Positions 41,340-50,998 are shown, counted from the stretch's first letter. The stretch is DNA of 64,000 nt from UBA1756 sp045130235 (GCA_045130235.1 JBGUPJ010000025.1:48403-112402), one strand, 5' to 3'. Translations and numbers: made by a program. The notes: generated by a model from the letters alone, not told the origin.

Positions 41340-43805
41340 ATGAAAAAATTATTATTAGTGATTGGAATGGTAATGCTGATGATGCCTTTTGCAATGAAGG
41401 CGCAGGTTTATCAGTTGCCGAATGGTGGATTTGAGCAGTGGGATGGCACATCAAGTTCATCAGAACCCACCAATTGGAATAGTTTTGGTACTTCAGAGTG
41501 TACACTCATCATTGGTTGTTCATCGGCGCAGCAGACGCACCACGAGAACTCATCCGATACTCGTCCCGGCAGTGCGGGAAGCCACAGTTGTCGTATTTAT
41601 GCCACCTCCATCATGGGCGTTGTGGCCAACGGCAACATGACCACAGGCCGTATTCATGTGGGCTCTATGACGGCTAACAACAGTAATAACTATAATGTCA
41701 CCTACCCGTCTCAGGCCGGTTTCAATCAGCCGTTCAACGGCCGTCCCGACTATATGCATTTCTGGGCGAAAGCACGTATCTCCAGCTCTTCCGATCAGGC
41801 CCGTGCGAATGCGATAGTGCATAACAACAATGCGGTGCGAAATCCCATTATTAATTCCGACCATCAGAATATCACGGGTGTGGCCACCCTTAATTTCAAT
41901 GGCGACAACACCTGGCACGAGTACACGGTGCCGTTCAGCTATACGTATGGCAATGCCACTCCCGAATACATCCTGTTGACCTTCACCACCAACAAAACTC
42001 CTGGCGGTGGTACCAGCGGCGACGAGGTCTATATCGACGATATTGAATTCATCTATATCTCCACCTTGAGCGACCTGAAGAGCAACGGACAGACGGTGGC
42101 AGGCTTTGATGCCAACACCCTGACTTACAGCATCGAATTGCCGTATGGTTCAGCCATGCCCACCGTGACGGCCACGGCTACTTCGGTGAATGGTGTGGTG
42201 AGCATCACACAGCCTACCACGACCAATCCTACGGCCACCATCGTGGTGACGCAAGGTCCCAGCACCACTACTTATACCATCAACTACACTTTTGCGGCGC
42301 CTGAAAGTGCTGATTTGATTGATATTTTGTTGGATGATGCTTCTATCAGCACCTACAACGTAACGCCGGCCTTTGCTCCCAGCATTATGCAGTACGATGT
42401 GCTGCTGCCGTTCGGCGCTGAACTGCCGGTGGTGAGTGCAGTGTTGGATGTCGCCACCGCCCAGCTGAACATCACCCAGCCCACGGCCAGTGCGCCCACA
42501 GCCGTTCTCGCGGTTACCTGCGGCTCGCTGTCCAAAACCTACACGGTGCATTTCACCATCGCTGAGGCCATCAGCGCCGATCTCGCTGACTTGCAGCTTG
42601 ATGGCGTGACTATCGCGGGCTTCAACCCGCAGGTGCTGCAGTACTCGCAGGTGCTGCCATACGGCCACTCCTTCCCGACCATCACCGCCATTCCGGTTAA
42701 TGATGCCGCGCAGGTGAATATTACTGAACCCACTGAGGCAGATCCGATTGCTACTATCGTTGTAACTTGCGAGACGTTGGAGAAAACCTACACAGTTGAG
42801 TTCATCATAGCCGAAGCTGAAGATGCTCATCTTTCGCAGATTACGGTCAATGGTGAGCCGATCCCCAACTTCCAGCCGCTGGTGTTCGACTATGAATACG
42901 AACTGCCGTTCGGCACTAATCTTACCGCTGTGCAGGTGGGTGCCACCACGGTGTCCTCACAGGCCGTCATCGCCCCCATCATTGTGGATACCTTGACGGA
43001 AATCAGTGTAACCTGTGGCGCTCTGTCATGCCTGTACACCCTCCATTTCACCATTGCTCCTGAAATCACCGCCGACTTGGCCGACCTGCAAGTGGATGGC
43101 GTTACGGTGACCGGCTTCGACCCGGCTATCACCTCCTACGATGTGATTTGCTTCGGTACGGAGATGCCCGTGGTGACCGCCACCCCGCGCTCCACTATCG
43201 GTGAAGTGGCTATTACCCAGCCCAGTTTGGAGAACCCGACCGCTACGGTGGTGGTAACCTGCAGCGGCTTGAGCAAGACCTACACCGTTAACATCACGTT
43301 AGTGGAGCCCAATGCCGATTTGGCTGACTTGCAGGTGGATGGCGCCACTGTAGATGGTTTTTCACCTGACGTTACAGAATATGTCCTTACCTATGCTGAC
43401 ATGATGAATATTCCTGTTGTGACGGCTACCCCTGTTTCCGAGTATGCTACAGTGGAAGTCATTCAGCCCGACTGGACGAATATCAATCCTGAAGTGTCGG
43501 TGGTGGTAAGCTGTGGTAGTCTGACCAAAACCTACACGTTGGCTTTCCACGTGGGCGTTCAGGAGTATGCTTTGCGTCCGGTGGTGCTCTATCCGAATCC
43601 GGTAACTGACGAACTGACGGTAGAGGCACCTGCAGGAGCTTCAGAGGTTCGCATCTACAATCCCGCGGGTCAGCTGGTGCTGCGCCAGTCGGTGCAGGAA
43701 GGCAGCAATGTGCTGAATGTGGGCTCGTTGCGCACGGGTCTTTACCTGCTCCACTTGCAGGGCGAAGGCGTGCTGATGGGCACCAGCAAAATGATGAAAT
43801 ACTAA
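41340..43805 (+). CDS. Secreted T9SS-sorted protein with carbohydrate-binding-like N-domain and six tandem ~83-residue repeats
   Basis: The 821-residue protein has a signal peptide (MKKLLLVIGMVMLMMPFAMKAQ). A PCMD-like N-domain follows (NGGFEQWDG, EPTNWNSFG, GRPDYMHFWAKA, GDEVYIDDIEFIY; residues ~25-240). Six beta-sandwich repeats come next, each of the form ADLADLQ-DG-TVxGFxP...YxLPxGxxxPxVTA...ITQP...ATIVVTCGxLxKTYTVxF (~240-735). The end is a T9SS type A sorting domain (VVLYPNPVTDELTVEAPAG, VRIYNPAGQLVLRQSVQ, LRTGLYLLHLQGEG). The last domain directs secretion through type IX and attachment to the cell surface. The N-domain suggests glycan binding, by family analogy only. No enzymatic domain is visible. 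Confidence 0.88.
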   Translation: MKKLLLVIGMVMLMMPFAMKAQVYQLPNGGFEQWDGTSSSSEPTNWNSFGTSECTLIIGCSSAQQTHHENSSDTRPGSAGSHSCRIYATSIMGVVANGNMTTGRIHVGSMTANNSNNYNVTYPSQAGFNQPFNGRPDYMHFWAKARISSSSDQARANAIVHNNNAVRNPIINSDHQNITGVATLNFNGDNTWHEYTVPFSYTYGNATPEYILLTFTTNKTPGGGTSGDEVYIDDIEFIYISTLSDLKSNGQTVAGFDANTLTYSIELPYGSAMPTVTATATSVNGVVSITQPTTTNPTATIVVTQGPSTTTYTINYTFAAPESADLIDILLDDASISTYNVTPAFAPSIMQYDVLLPFGAELPVVSAVLDVATAQLNITQPTASAPTAVLAVTCGSLSKTYTVHFTIAEAISADLADLQLDGVTIAGFNPQVLQYSQVLPYGHSFPTITAIPVNDAAQVNITEPTEADPIATIVVTCETLEKTYTVEFIIAEAEDAHLSQITVNGEPIPNFQPLVFDYEYELPFGTNLTAVQVGATTVSSQAVIAPIIVDTLTEISVTCGALSCLYTLHFTIAPEITADLADLQVDGVTVTGFDPAITSYDVICFGTEMPVVTATPRSTIGEVAITQPSLENPTATVVVTCSGLSKTYTVNITLVEPNADLADLQVDGATVDGFSPDVTEYVLTYADMMNIPVVTATPVSEYATVEVIQPDWTNINPEVSVVVSCGSLTKTYTLAFHVGVQEYALRPVVLYPNPVTDELTVEAPAGASEVRIYNPAGQLVLRQSVQEGSNVLNVGSLRTGLYLLHLQGEGVLMGTSKMMKY
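42061..43560 (+). repeat. Six in-gene tandem repeats (~250 bp each)
   Basis: Codes for six ~83-residue units of the T9SS protein, each carrying a DG..(V/I).GF motif and ending VTC...KTYT. Units 3, 5 and 6 share almost identical ADLADLQxDG openings; unit 4 is the most divergent. Confidence 0.8.
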
Positions 43806-43841
43806 TCGGTTCCGCTCTTTCCGATAATTTTGTACGAAAAG

Positions 43842-43868
43842 GCCGCCACATCGTGGTGGCTTTTTTTT
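43842..43868 (+). terminator. Terminator after the T9SS protein gene
   Basis: GCCGCCAC / GTGGTGGC 8-bp stem (one G-T pair), loop ATC, then nine T. Related in core sequence to the hairpins at 12521 and 36434. Confidence 0.85.
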
Positions 43869-43890
43869 TGTGTAATTCAACAAATAATTG

Positions 43891-43898
43891 TATTTTTG
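43891..43898 (+). promoter_or_regulatory. -7 box for psd
   Basis: TATTTTTG followed by CACAC, 18 bp before the ATG at 43917. Confidence 0.6.
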
Positions 43899-43916
43899 CA
43901 CACTGAAATTTCATCT

Positions 43917-44573
43917 ATGAAACTGCATAAAGAGGGCATTATACCAATCACTGTAGCCGCTGTAATAGAGGCAGTTTGTTTATTCCTCTACTATCACTTC
44001 ACTGACCATGGTTGGTGGACGAATATGGTGTTGACCTTTCTAATGTTGCTGCCCTTCTTTACGGTCGTTCGTTTCTTCCGCGTTCCGCGCCGTCATGTCA
44101 ATGTGGTGGAAAATGGCGTAATTTCTCCTGCTGATGGAACCGTGATTTCGATTGAGGAAGCTACTGAACATGAGTATTTTAAGGATTCGCGAATCAAGAT
44201 TTCCGTGTTCATGTCGGTGTATAACGTGCATGTGAATTTTTATCCGATTTCGGGCACTATTGAATATGTGGCCTATCATCCCGGAAAATATTTTGTGGCC
44301 AATTTGCCGAAGTCATCTTTGGATAATGAGCACAATACGGTGGTGGTGCGCCGCAATGAGAACGATGTGGTGCTTTTCCGACAGATTGCCGGTTTTGTGG
44401 CACGCCGTATTGTCTCTTATCCGCAACCCGGTGACCAAGTGAAGCAGGGCGAAGAGATGGGCATGATCCGCTTCGGCTCCCGTGTGGATGTGTTTCTGCC
44501 GCTGAATGCGGAAGTGAATGTGAAAGTAGGGGACAAGGTACGCACGCAGAAGACCGTGCTGGCCTATTTCTAA
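43917..44573 (+). CDS. psd: Phosphatidylserine decarboxylase
   Basis: This enzyme makes phosphatidylethanolamine from phosphatidylserine at the inner membrane through a pyruvoyl group formed by self-cleavage. The 218-residue protein is the short PSD-related type. It has two N-terminal TM helices (residues ~6-45), then GVISPADGTVISIEE, VFMSVYNVHVNFYPISGTIEYVAYHPGKYFVA, NEHNTVVVRR and the cleavage site RFGSRVDVF (S188 as the pyruvoyl precursor). Start ATG 43917 follows the -7 box by 18 bp. A pssA gene, often adjacent in Bacteroidota, is not here; a glycosyltransferase gene follows after 10 bp, probably in the same transcript. Confidence 0.92.
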   Translation: MKLHKEGIIPITVAAVIEAVCLFLYYHFTDHGWWTNMVLTFLMLLPFFTVVRFFRVPRRHVNVVENGVISPADGTVISIEEATEHEYFKDSRIKISVFMSVYNVHVNFYPISGTIEYVAYHPGKYFVANLPKSSLDNEHNTVVVRRNENDVVLFRQIAGFVARRIVSYPQPGDQVKQGEEMGMIRFGSRVDVFLPLNAEVNVKVGDKVRTQKTVLAYF

Positions 44574-44583
44574 CATCTGCACA

Positions 44584-46551
44584 ATGAAGCTGAGCATCAT
44601 CATCGTCAATTACAATGTCGAGCATTTTTTGGAGCAGGCTCTCATTTCAGTCTATAAAGCCCTCAATGGCATTGAGGCTGAGGTGATTGTGGTGGACAAC
44701 AACTCCGTTGACCACTCTTTGGCGATGCTTGCGGAGAAGTTTCCGCAGGTGCGGGTGATGGCCAACAAGGAGAATGTGGGCTTTGCGAAGGCCAACAACC
44801 AGGCCATCCGCGAATCCACCGGCGAGTACGTGCTGCTGCTCAACCCCGACACCGTGGTGGAGGAAGACACTTTCGAGAAGTGCCTCGCCTTCATGGACGA
44901 AACCCCCGATGCGGGCGGCCTCGGCGTGAAGATGGTGAACGGACAAGGTGAGTTCCTTCCTGAGTCAAAACGCGGCATCCCGCTTCCCTCCGTCGCTTTC
45001 TACAAACTGTTCGGTCTCTCCAAACTCTTTCCGCACTCCCGCAAATTCGGTACCTACCATCTTACCTACCTCAGCAACGACGAGATTCATTCCGTGGAGG
45101 TGCTGTCCGGCGCGTTCATGCTGCTGCGTCGGAGCGTGCTCGACAAGATTGGACTGCTCGATGAGGACTATTTCATGTACGGCGAAGATATCGACCTGTC
45201 GTACAGAATTTTGAAGGGCGGTTATAAAAACTACTATTTCCCCAAGACCCGCATCATTCATTATAAAGGAGAAAGCACGAAGAAAGGAAGTCTGAACTAT
45301 GTGCATGTGTTTTATAAGGCGATGCAGATTTTTGCTTCCAAGCATTTCTCCAAAAATAATGCGAAGTTATTTAACTTTTTGATTAACTGTGCGATATGGT
45401 TCAGGGCATCTTTGGCTGCCTTGAAACGAATTGTCAGCCGACTGTTGCTGCCCGCCGCTGATGCTTTGGTGGCCTACGCCGGACTTTTCTTCCTCGCACA
45501 ATATTGGAACCATACCGTATTGTCTGGACGCGAGAGCGCGTTCCCGAACCACTATTTTTACGCCGTGCTGCCGCTCTATATCTTGGTGTGGCTGCTGTCG
45601 GTATGGATTTGCAAGGGATACAAGCGTCCCCTCGGTGCGGCCCGTGCCAGCCAGGGTATCGCCCTCGGCACGGTGGTCATCTTGCTTGTCTATGCACTCC
45701 TGCCCGAGTCGTTGCGATTCTCCCGCGCCGTCATCCTGTTGGGCACGATGTGGACGCTTATCGCCGTCAATCTCCTGCGCTCTATCGCCAAACTGCTGCC
45801 ACAAGGCATGTCGGGCTCGAAGCCGGCGGGACTGCGGCGCGTGGCTGTGGTGGGCGGCACCGATGAGGCCGAACGGGTGCTCAACATCGTCAGGATGATG
45901 GACGACAAATGCAGTTTCTGCGGCATCATCACCACCGACGCTGAGACGAAAACTACCACTCCGCCAGCCATCGGCAACATCGCTCAAATCAGTGATTTAC
46001 TCACCCTGTATCGTATCAACGAGGTCATCTTCTGTTCCAAAAACCTCTCTTCCGAACAGATTATCGACCTGATGTGCCAACTGCCTGCCAGCCAGATGGA
46101 GTTCAAGATCGCCCCGGAGGGCAGCATGGCGGTCATCGGCAGCAGCTCGATATTCTCGCCCGAGGCGGCCTTCACCATTGACTTGCACTCCATTACCCAA
46201 CCCGCCAACCGCCGAAAAAAACGGGCCTTTGACGTGGTAACCGCTATTATTTTGTTGTTATTCATCGTTATTGACATCTGGTTGGTGAAACACAAAGGTG
46301 GATTTATCCGCAACATTTTCAGCGTGTTAGCGGGTAGAAAAAGCTGGGTGGGCTTGTCGAAAGTTTATGCCAAAGGTCCGCTGGCACAACTCAAACCTGG
46401 AGTGCTGCGTCCTACAGACGCTTTCCAAAGTTGCCAGTTTACAGATGAGATGCTCACGAAGTCTGACCAGCTTTATGCCCGCGACTATACCGCAAAAAAC
46501 GATTTGGTGACGATGATTCGTGGGTTCCGTAAGTTGGGTGGTGATTTATAA
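44584..46551 (+). CDS. GT2 glycosyltransferase fused to a membrane CoA-binding-like / degenerate sugar-phosphate transferase half
   Basis: The 655-residue fusion has two halves. Residues 1-~270 are a GT-A family 2 glycosyltransferase (LSIIIVNYNVEHFLEQAL, VVDNNSVD, NVGFAKANNQAI, LLLNPDTVVEED, GEDIDLSYRILKGGYKNYY). Residues ~290-420 hold four or five TM helices. A Rossmann-like domain follows (VAVVGGTDEAERVLNIVRMM, EVIFCSKNLSSEQIIDLM), as in WcaJ-type initiating transferases. The tail (RKKRAFDVVTAIILLLFIVIDIW, LAGRKSWVGLSK, LKPGVLRPTDAF) looks like a bacterial sugar transferase from which the catalytic stretch is missing. GT activity is likely; a role in lipid-linked glycan or LPS assembly is inferred. 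Confidence 0.75.
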   Translation: MKLSIIIVNYNVEHFLEQALISVYKALNGIEAEVIVVDNNSVDHSLAMLAEKFPQVRVMANKENVGFAKANNQAIRESTGEYVLLLNPDTVVEEDTFEKCLAFMDETPDAGGLGVKMVNGQGEFLPESKRGIPLPSVAFYKLFGLSKLFPHSRKFGTYHLTYLSNDEIHSVEVLSGAFMLLRRSVLDKIGLLDEDYFMYGEDIDLSYRILKGGYKNYYFPKTRIIHYKGESTKKGSLNYVHVFYKAMQIFASKHFSKNNAKLFNFLINCAIWFRASLAALKRIVSRLLLPAADALVAYAGLFFLAQYWNHTVLSGRESAFPNHYFYAVLPLYILVWLLSVWICKGYKRPLGAARASQGIALGTVVILLVYALLPESLRFSRAVILLGTMWTLIAVNLLRSIAKLLPQGMSGSKPAGLRRVAVVGGTDEAERVLNIVRMMDDKCSFCGIITTDAETKTTTPPAIGNIAQISDLLTLYRINEVIFCSKNLSSEQIIDLMCQLPASQMEFKIAPEGSMAVIGSSSIFSPEAAFTIDLHSITQPANRRKKRAFDVVTAIILLLFIVIDIWLVKHKGGFIRNIFSVLAGRKSWVGLSKVYAKGPLAQLKPGVLRPTDAFQSCQFTDEMLTKSDQLYARDYTAKNDLVTMIRGFRKLGGDL

Positions 46552-46572
46552 AATATTAGTAATTAGCTATAT

Positions 46573-47835
46573 ATGTCTAATCATTCGCTCTTTCAGCCCA
46601 TCGAAATTATGTCGCCAGTGGGGTCGTACGAAGCCCTTACCGCCGCCATTCAGGCCGGTGCGGGTTCGGTGTATTTTGGGGTAGGGAAGATGAATATGCG
46701 CTCCCGCTCTGCTGCCAACTTTACCCTCGACGATCTTCAAAATATTACCGACATTTGTCGTCAGCATGATGTAAAATCGTATCTCACAGTTAATACCATT
46801 ATTTATAATAATGAGATAGAAGATGTGCATCGGCTGCTCGACTGTGCAAAACAGTGCGGCGTGTCGGCCATTATTGCCTCCGACATGGCGGTGATTACTT
46901 ATTGTAGGAAAGTGGGTCTCGAGGTGCATATCTCCACTCAGTGCAACATCACCAATGTGGAGGCGGTGCGCTTTTATGCGCAGTTTGCCGATGTGATGGT
47001 TCTGGGGCGTGAAGTGGCTCTCGCACAGGCCGCCGACATCATCCGCCAGATTCATGAGGACGGCATCTGCGGCCCGGGCGGCGAACTGGTGCGGGTGGAA
47101 ATGTTCGTGCACGGCGCGCTCTGCATGGCGGTTTCGGGCAAGTGCTACCTCAGCCTCGACAACTACAATTTCCCCGCCAACCGTGGCGCATGTTTGCAGC
47201 CCTGTCGCAGAGGTTATATCGTAAAAGATAAGGAAACCGACCTCGAATTGGAGGTGGATAACCAGTATATCATGTCGCCTAAAGACTTGTGTACCATTGG
47301 CTTTATCGACAAAATGATGAAGGCTGGGGTGAGCATTTTCAAGATTGAAGGCCGAGGTCGCTCCGCCGACTATGTCAAAGTAACGACCGAGTGTTACCAT
47401 GAGGCGGTGCAGGCGGTGCAGGATGGGAGTTTTTCTTTGGAGAAGATCGCCGGTTGGACGGAGCGTCTTCGTACCGTCTTCAACCGTGGCTTTTGGGATG
47501 GTTATTATTTGGGAAGAACGATGGGCGAATGGTCGGAACGCTATGGCTCGCACGCCACCACCGTGCGCACCCATATCGGCAAGGTGACCAACTTCTTCGG
47601 CAAACTCTCTGTGGCTGAAATCACACTGGAAGGTGGTGGTTTCGCGGTAGGCGACACCATCGTCATCGAAGGGGCTACTACGGGTGTCTATGAAACTGTG
47701 GTAAAGGAGGTTAGACTGCAGCTGGAACCTGTGTCGGAGGTGAAGAAAGGGGAGGTGTGCTCCATCCCGACCGAAGTGCCGGTGCGCCGTGGCGACAAGG
47801 TGTACATCAAACGTGCCGTTGCAGATGAATATTAG
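46573..47835 (+). CDS. Peptidase U32 family protein (TrhP-like tRNA hydroxylation type)
   Basis: The 420-residue protein opens with IEIMSPVGSYEALTAAIQAGAGSVYFG. It has the full U32 signature (VEMFVHGALCMAVSGKCYLS, about residues 175-194), followed by NRGACLQPCRRGY, MSPKDLCTIGFIDKM, IFKIEGRGRSADYVK and NRGFWDGYYLGR. The four-cysteine arrangement suggests an Fe-S cluster, as in characterised relatives. U32 proteins such as TrhP/YegQ hydroxylate tRNA wobble uridine using prephenate-linked chemistry; other members act in ubiquinone or rRNA modification. The tRNA role is by homology only. Collagenase annotation is historical and not supported. Confidence 0.85.
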   Translation: MSNHSLFQPIEIMSPVGSYEALTAAIQAGAGSVYFGVGKMNMRSRSAANFTLDDLQNITDICRQHDVKSYLTVNTIIYNNEIEDVHRLLDCAKQCGVSAIIASDMAVITYCRKVGLEVHISTQCNITNVEAVRFYAQFADVMVLGREVALAQAADIIRQIHEDGICGPGGELVRVEMFVHGALCMAVSGKCYLSLDNYNFPANRGACLQPCRRGYIVKDKETDLELEVDNQYIMSPKDLCTIGFIDKMMKAGVSIFKIEGRGRSADYVKVTTECYHEAVQAVQDGSFSLEKIAGWTERLRTVFNRGFWDGYYLGRTMGEWSERYGSHATTVRTHIGKVTNFFGKLSVAEITLEGGGFAVGDTIVIEGATTGVYETVVKEVRLQLEPVSEVKKGEVCSIPTEVPVRRGDKVYIKRAVADEY

Positions 47836-47928
47836 GAAGTGGAAAATTGAGAATTGAAAACGGAAATCTGAAAATTGAAAATTGAGAATTGAAAACTGAA
47901 AATTGAAAATTAAAAATTAATAATTTAA
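47836..47928. repeat. GAAAATTGA low-complexity repeat (inverse orientation)
   Basis: About eight tandem GAAAATTGA/GAATTGAAAA-type units, the reverse complement of the TTTTCAATTTTCA arrays. They fill the gap between two same-strand genes. Confidence 0.8.
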
Positions 47929-47930
47929 TA

Positions 47931-48839
47931 ATGAAGATGTTACGTGGGTTTGCTGTTGTGGTGATGTTGGCCATGATGAATTCTCTGATGGGACAGACCG
48001 CCACTTACGAGTTCGCTAAGCGCGATACTTGTAACCTCTATTTGGATGTGTATCAGCCTACAGCGGATAACAACCGCTGCTGTGTGTTGTTTGTGTTTGG
48101 CGGTGGCTTTGTGATGGGCGAGCGCGACCACAAGGAGTACAAGGAGTTTGCCCGCCAGCTGAATGAGCTGGGCTACACCTTTGTCAGCATTGACTACCGA
48201 TTGGGTCTGAAAGGCGCCAACATGAAAGGGGCACACGTAATTAACTCGTTGCATCATGCGATTGAGATTGCCGTGGAAGACCTCTTTTCGGCTACCGAAT
48301 ACCTGCTGCAACATGCTGATGAGCTGGGGTTTGACCGCGACAAGATTGTGCTTTGCGGCAGCAGCGCCGGTGCCATCACCGTGCTGCAGGGTGACTACGA
48401 ACTGTGCAACCGCACGGAGCTTGCCAGCCGCCTGCCCGCCGACTTCCACTATGCCGGCGTGATGTCGTTTGCCGGTGCTATCTTCTCCACCCATGGTGCC
48501 GTGAAGTACCGCGAGAATCCCGCTCCCACGCTCTTCCTGCAAGGTACCTGCGACCATCTTGTGCCCTACAAGTCTATCCGTTTTGCCAACTACGGATTCT
48601 TTGGCACCAAACCGCTGGTGAAGCGTTTCGAGAAATTCAACTATCCCTACATCGTGCGCCGCTACGAGGATCTTGGTCACGAGATTGCGGCTGCCATGAA
48701 CCAGGAGGTGGAAACCTGCGACTATTTTATCCGTCGCTGCGTGCTCAAAAAGGAGTGGCTGCAGTCGGATGCCACCATCAACGACCCGGCCATCCGTCCC
48801 CACAAGTGGGGAAAGGTGCGGGCCAGCGACATCTATTAG
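47931..48839 (+). CDS. Exported alpha/beta-hydrolase (carboxylesterase-like)
   Basis: The 302-residue protein has a signal peptide (LRGFAVVVMLAMMNSLMG). The alpha/beta fold has a GGG oxyanion motif (LFVFGGGFVMGERD) and the nucleophile elbow CGSSAGAITVLQ (GxSxG). An acid/His region is visible late (LFLQGTCDHLVPYKS and DLGHEIA), so the Ser-Asp-His triad is probably complete. This is the HSL/BD-FAE-like exported esterase type often acting on acetylated glycans in Bacteroidota; the substrate is not known. It converges with rnr (4-bp gap). Its leader consists of the repeat at 47836-47928. Confidence 0.8.
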   Translation: MKMLRGFAVVVMLAMMNSLMGQTATYEFAKRDTCNLYLDVYQPTADNNRCCVLFVFGGGFVMGERDHKEYKEFARQLNELGYTFVSIDYRLGLKGANMKGAHVINSLHHAIEIAVEDLFSATEYLLQHADELGFDRDKIVLCGSSAGAITVLQGDYELCNRTELASRLPADFHYAGVMSFAGAIFSTHGAVKYRENPAPTLFLQGTCDHLVPYKSIRFANYGFFGTKPLVKRFEKFNYPYIVRRYEDLGHEIAAAMNQEVETCDYFIRRCVLKKEWLQSDATINDPAIRPHKWGKVRASDIY

Positions 48840-48843
48840 TCCG

Positions 48844-50970
48844 TTATTCTTCCACTAAATCGAAATCAATCTGCCGCCGTTGCACATCCACATTCACGAT
48901 GCGCACCTTCAGCTCGTCACCGAAACGGTACGACTTGCCCGTGTGTAGTCCGACGAGCGTATAGTTCTCTTCATCAATATAATAGAAGTCATCGTTGAAC
49001 TTGCGCATAGCGATGAGGCCTTCGCATTTCGACTCTTTCAGTTCCGCAAAAATGCCCCATTTGCACACGCCGCTGACGGTCGCCTCAAACACCTGACCGA
49101 GGCGTTCTTCCAGAAATTCGGCCTGCTTGTACTTGATGCTGGTGCGTTCGGCTTCGGTGGCGCGCTGCTCGGTCTGCGAGCAGTGCTGGCAGTACTCCTC
49201 AAACTGATGAGCGTCAACCGATTCGCCTTTGGCGAGGTAGCGGTCGAGCAGGCGATGCACCATCAGGTCGGGGTAGCGGCGGATAGGGGAGGTGAAGTGG
49301 GTGTAGAAGGGGAAGGCGAGACCGTAGTGGCCGATATTGTTGGTGGAATAGGCGGCGCGGGCCATCGTGCGGATGGAGAGCTTGCACAGCATGTCGAACT
49401 CCTGTTTGCCTTCCGCCTGCTGGAACATGCTGTTGAACGAGCTGGCCACCACCTTGGGTGAACCTACCTTGAAATCATAACCAATCTTTTTGACGAAATT
49501 CTTGAATGTCAACAACTTTTCATCCAGCGGCTTGTCGTGGATACGATATACGAAAGCCTTGGGTTCTTTGTTGTGCGGGGTGCGCTTGCCCACTTTTTCG
49601 GCCACCTTTTTGTTGGCCAGCAGCATGAACTCCTCGATGAGGAAGTTGGCTTCGGTGGACACTTTCACATACACACCAATGGGCTTGGCGTTTTCGTCCA
49701 ATTCGAACTTCACCTCTTCGGTGGCGAAATTGATGGCGTTGTTTTCAAAACGGTGCTTGCGTAAAATTCTGGCTAACTGGTTGATAGTATTGATTTCTTC
49801 TGCAAGACGACCTTTCCCTTCATCAATAATGGTCTGCACCTCGCTGTAATTGAATCTTTCGTTGGAGTTAATGATGGTGTGGCCGAACCACTCTTTCACC
49901 ACCTTGGCATTGTCATCGAGGTCAAATACGGCGCTGAAGCAGAGCTTGTCCTCGTGGGGACGCAGTGAGCAGAGGTTGTTGGAGAGGGCTTCGGGCAGCA
50001 TCGGGATGGTGCGGTCCACGAGATAGACGGAGGTGCCGCGCTCGTAGGCCTCCTGGTCGATGAGGGTGCCGGGGCGCACGTAGTGCGACACATCGGCGAT
50101 ATGCACGCCAACGCGGTGCAGGCCGTTGGGGAGCCGCTCGTAGGAGAGGGCATCGTCGAAATCTTTGGCGTCGGCGGGGTCGATGGTGAAAGTGGTGACG
50201 TTGCGGAAGTCCTTGCGTCTGCGGATTTCCGCTGCCGTGATGGTAGTGGGGATTTTTTGTGCTTCGGCCTCCACTTCGGCGGGAAATTTCAGCGGGAAGT
50301 CGTTCTCGGCGAGGATCGACTGCATCTCCACCTCGTTGCTGCCCGGTTTGCCGAGCACGTTCACCACCTCGCCGATGGGGTTCTTGCTGCCGGGCGTCCA
50401 GTCAATGATCTTCACCACCACCTTGTAGCCGTTCTTCGCCTTGCGCAGCAGCTTGCCCGGAATGAGGATGTCGCGCCGATAGTGCGGGCTATCGGGGATG
50501 AAGAAAGCTAACCCTTTCTCTATGTGGATAATACCCACGAGCTGTTTGCGGCTTCTTTCGATGATTTCCACAATCTGGCCTTCGGGTTTGCGGTCCTCGC
50601 GGGGCGGATACACCAGCACCTTCACGAGGTCGCCGTGCAGGGCGTTGCTGAGGTTGCGTTCGCCAATGAAAATGTCCTCCTCATCGCCCTCTTGCAATAC
50701 CCATGCCGAACCGCTGTATTTCACCTCCAACCGTCCGGTCACATAGTTGCGTCCAGTGGTCTCCTTGTTCATGTATTTGCTGTTCAGCCGATATTTCCCC
50801 CGACCGCTTTTTAGCAGGATTTTGGTGTTGACGAACTTGTCAATGATGCGTTTCACCTCCTCACGTCCCGCCTTGTCATATACGTTAATCTTGGCCGCTA
50901 TCTGCTTGTAATTCAGTTTGTCATTGCCAGTTGAGAGAGCCTGGATAATCTTGTTTTCGATGTTTTGCAT
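48844..50970 (-). CDS. rnr: Ribonuclease R
   Basis: This 3'-5' exoribonuclease degrades structured RNA. The 708-residue protein starts at MQNIENKIIQAL. It has an N-terminal winged helix (residues ~1-60), cold-shock domains (GDLVKVLVYPPRED, VVVKIIDW), and the RNB catalytic domain with the metal-binding aspartates in TIDPADAKDFDDALSYE. HIADVSHYVRPG, PIRRYPDLMVHRLLDRYL and a C-terminal S1 domain (FEATVSGVCKWGIFAELKE) follow. Length is as expected for RNase R/VacB. A -7 box at 50991-50998 lies 20 bp upstream, back to back with the glgB promoter. Confidence 0.96.
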   Translation of the reverse strand: MQNIENKIIQALSTGNDKLNYKQIAAKINVYDKAGREEVKRIIDKFVNTKILLKSGRGKYRLNSKYMNKETTGRNYVTGRLEVKYSGSAWVLQEGDEEDIFIGERNLSNALHGDLVKVLVYPPREDRKPEGQIVEIIERSRKQLVGIIHIEKGLAFFIPDSPHYRRDILIPGKLLRKAKNGYKVVVKIIDWTPGSKNPIGEVVNVLGKPGSNEVEMQSILAENDFPLKFPAEVEAEAQKIPTTITAAEIRRRKDFRNVTTFTIDPADAKDFDDALSYERLPNGLHRVGVHIADVSHYVRPGTLIDQEAYERGTSVYLVDRTIPMLPEALSNNLCSLRPHEDKLCFSAVFDLDDNAKVVKEWFGHTIINSNERFNYSEVQTIIDEGKGRLAEEINTINQLARILRKHRFENNAINFATEEVKFELDENAKPIGVYVKVSTEANFLIEEFMLLANKKVAEKVGKRTPHNKEPKAFVYRIHDKPLDEKLLTFKNFVKKIGYDFKVGSPKVVASSFNSMFQQAEGKQEFDMLCKLSIRTMARAAYSTNNIGHYGLAFPFYTHFTSPIRRYPDLMVHRLLDRYLAKGESVDAHQFEEYCQHCSQTEQRATEAERTSIKYKQAEFLEERLGQVFEATVSGVCKWGIFAELKESKCEGLIAMRKFNDDFYYIDEENYTLVGLHTGKSYRFGDELKVRIVNVDVQRRQIDFDLVEE

Positions 50971-50990
50971 AATAGTAGAAATTTGGGCTG

Positions 50991-50998
50991 CAAAAGTA
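50991..50998 (-). promoter_or_regulatory. -7 box for rnr
   Basis: TACTTTTG on the minus strand, 20 bp from the start codon. Confidence 0.6.

Noticed and set aside
46567..47574. A 335-codon minus-strand frame opposite the U32 gene
   Set aside because: The plus strand carries the full U32 signature; the antisense translation is His-rich noise.
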